This document shows positions 63,617 through 64,000 of a stretch of DNA of 64,000 nucleotides, in pieces. The stretch lies in contig NZ_KQ948426.1 of assembly GCF_001514065.1 (NCBI RefSeq), positions 1 to 64,000 on the forward strand. The letters are read 5' to 3'. Both the position numbers and the translations under genes were made by a program. This DNA is from Streptomyces antibioticus. GTDB lineage: Bacteria; Actinomycetota; Actinomycetes; Streptomycetales; Streptomycetaceae. Each line of letters begins with the position of its first letter. Positions within the stretch are counted from its first letter, which is position 1. Under the pieces are notes generated by a model. It was not told where the DNA came from. It saw nothing but the letters and a program-made list of their open reading frames with translations, and made no database searches.

Positions 63617-64000
63617 GTGAGAGAGCTGCGCATCAGGCTGCTGGCCGGCGTGTTCATCGTCGCCGGAGTCCTGTCCTGGGCGGGCGCCCGCCTGTGGGCC
63701 TCGATCGGGACCCTCCCCAGCGTCCCCCTGGCCGCCCCCATCGTGCTGGCCCTGATCGCCGTGGTCCTGCTGTCCACGGCGCTCTCGATCCGCGCCCGCC
63801 TCAAGGCCCAGCGCGAGCGCCGGCCCGAGGCCAAGGGCGTGGACCCGCTGATGGCGGCCCGCGCCGTCGTCTTCGGGCAGGCCAGCGCCCTGGTCGCCGC
63901 CCTGGTCTCCGGCATGTACGGCGGCACCGGCGTCTTCCTGCTGGAGTCCCTCGACATCCCCGCCCGCCGCGACCAGGCCATCTACGCCGGCTTCTCGGTC
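63617..64000 (+). CDS. DUF3180 membrane protein (partial, cut by window end)
   Basis: The first 128 codons are present, and the gene runs past the edge. GTG at 63617 has GAAGG seven bases before it. Two membrane spans are visible at the start (LLAGVFIVAGVLSWAGARLW and PLAAPIVLALIAVVLLSTAL), then a basic loop (RARLKAQRERRPEAKGVDPLMAARAVVFGQASALVAALVSGMYGGTGVFLLE). This is the DUF3180 pattern. It is the usual neighbour of folK in actinobacteria; the function is unknown. Confidence 0.85.
   Translation, partial: MRELRIRLLAGVFIVAGVLSWAGARLWASIGTLPSVPLAAPIVLALIAVVLLSTALSIRARLKAQRERRPEAKGVDPLMAARAVVFGQASALVAALVSGMYGGTGVFLLESLDIPARRDQAIYAGFSV

Overview
This window is high-GC actinobacterial chromosome, almost certainly Streptomyces. 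Third codon positions are mostly G/C, GTG starts are common, many promoters look leaderless, and the gene order matches the core region I remember from S. coelicolor around trpRS1, ilvD, sigE-cseABC, clpC, lsr2, nadBC and fol. That synteny is recalled, not computed. I see no phage, insertion sequence, CRISPR array, rRNA or tRNA. It is mainly a conserved core region with a few accessory-looking genes.

Layout. 0.2-7.1 kb: a tryptophanyl-tRNA synthetase behind a Trp-codon attenuator, proC, an ABC-2 exporter pair, a SulP permease and a methyltransferase. 7.1-17.5 kb: an SH3b protein with a decayed second copy, a Ser/Thr kinase with a beta-propeller, ilvD, a TetR gene coupled to a TIM-barrel isomerase, a Ppx/GppA phosphatase, a Cys-rich orphan, a 27-bp minisatellite and a sigma-like/membrane/BACON-type fusion. 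17.7-23.2 kb: a lipoprotein, radA, disA, a membrane protein and mutY. 23.4-26.9 kb: the sigE-cseA-cseB-cseC envelope-stress operon. 27.0-34.2 kb: a drug exporter with its TetR gene, an M23 peptidase, a secreted HAD phosphatase and a NACHT (NLR-like) ATPase. 34.2-40.6 kb: clpC, lsr2, an ArgA-type acetyltransferase, a BlaI-type regulator and small hypotheticals. 40.7-46.1 kb: a one-direction cofactor operon (Rossmann/DUF2520, panC, nadB, nadC, coaX). 46.3-51.6 kb: an aldolase-like lyase, an ArsR-type regulator, a TmrB-like ATPase and a two-component system. 51.7-55.8 kb: a MidA/NDUFAF7-type methyltransferase convergent and overlapping with a solitary nuoD, then two bacterial PH-domain proteins. 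55.9-64.0 kb: a coiled-coil membrane protein, an esterase, a MprF/LysX-like lysyltransferase and the folate genes folP, folB, folK with a partial DUF3180 gene.

How the genes connect. Envelope homeostasis is the main theme: SigE/Cse, an M23 peptidase and an MprF-like enzyme that both carry SigE-type promoter motifs, and DisA (c-di-AMP). DNA repair is the second theme (RadA, DisA, MutY); radA and folB carry a TTGTCAGTG-N8-TAnnnT motif like that of PafBC-dependent DNA-damage promoters. The points most worth testing are the MidA-NuoD pairing, the NACHT protein and its 12-bp palindrome, the 27-bp repeat array, and the two SigE-type promoters.
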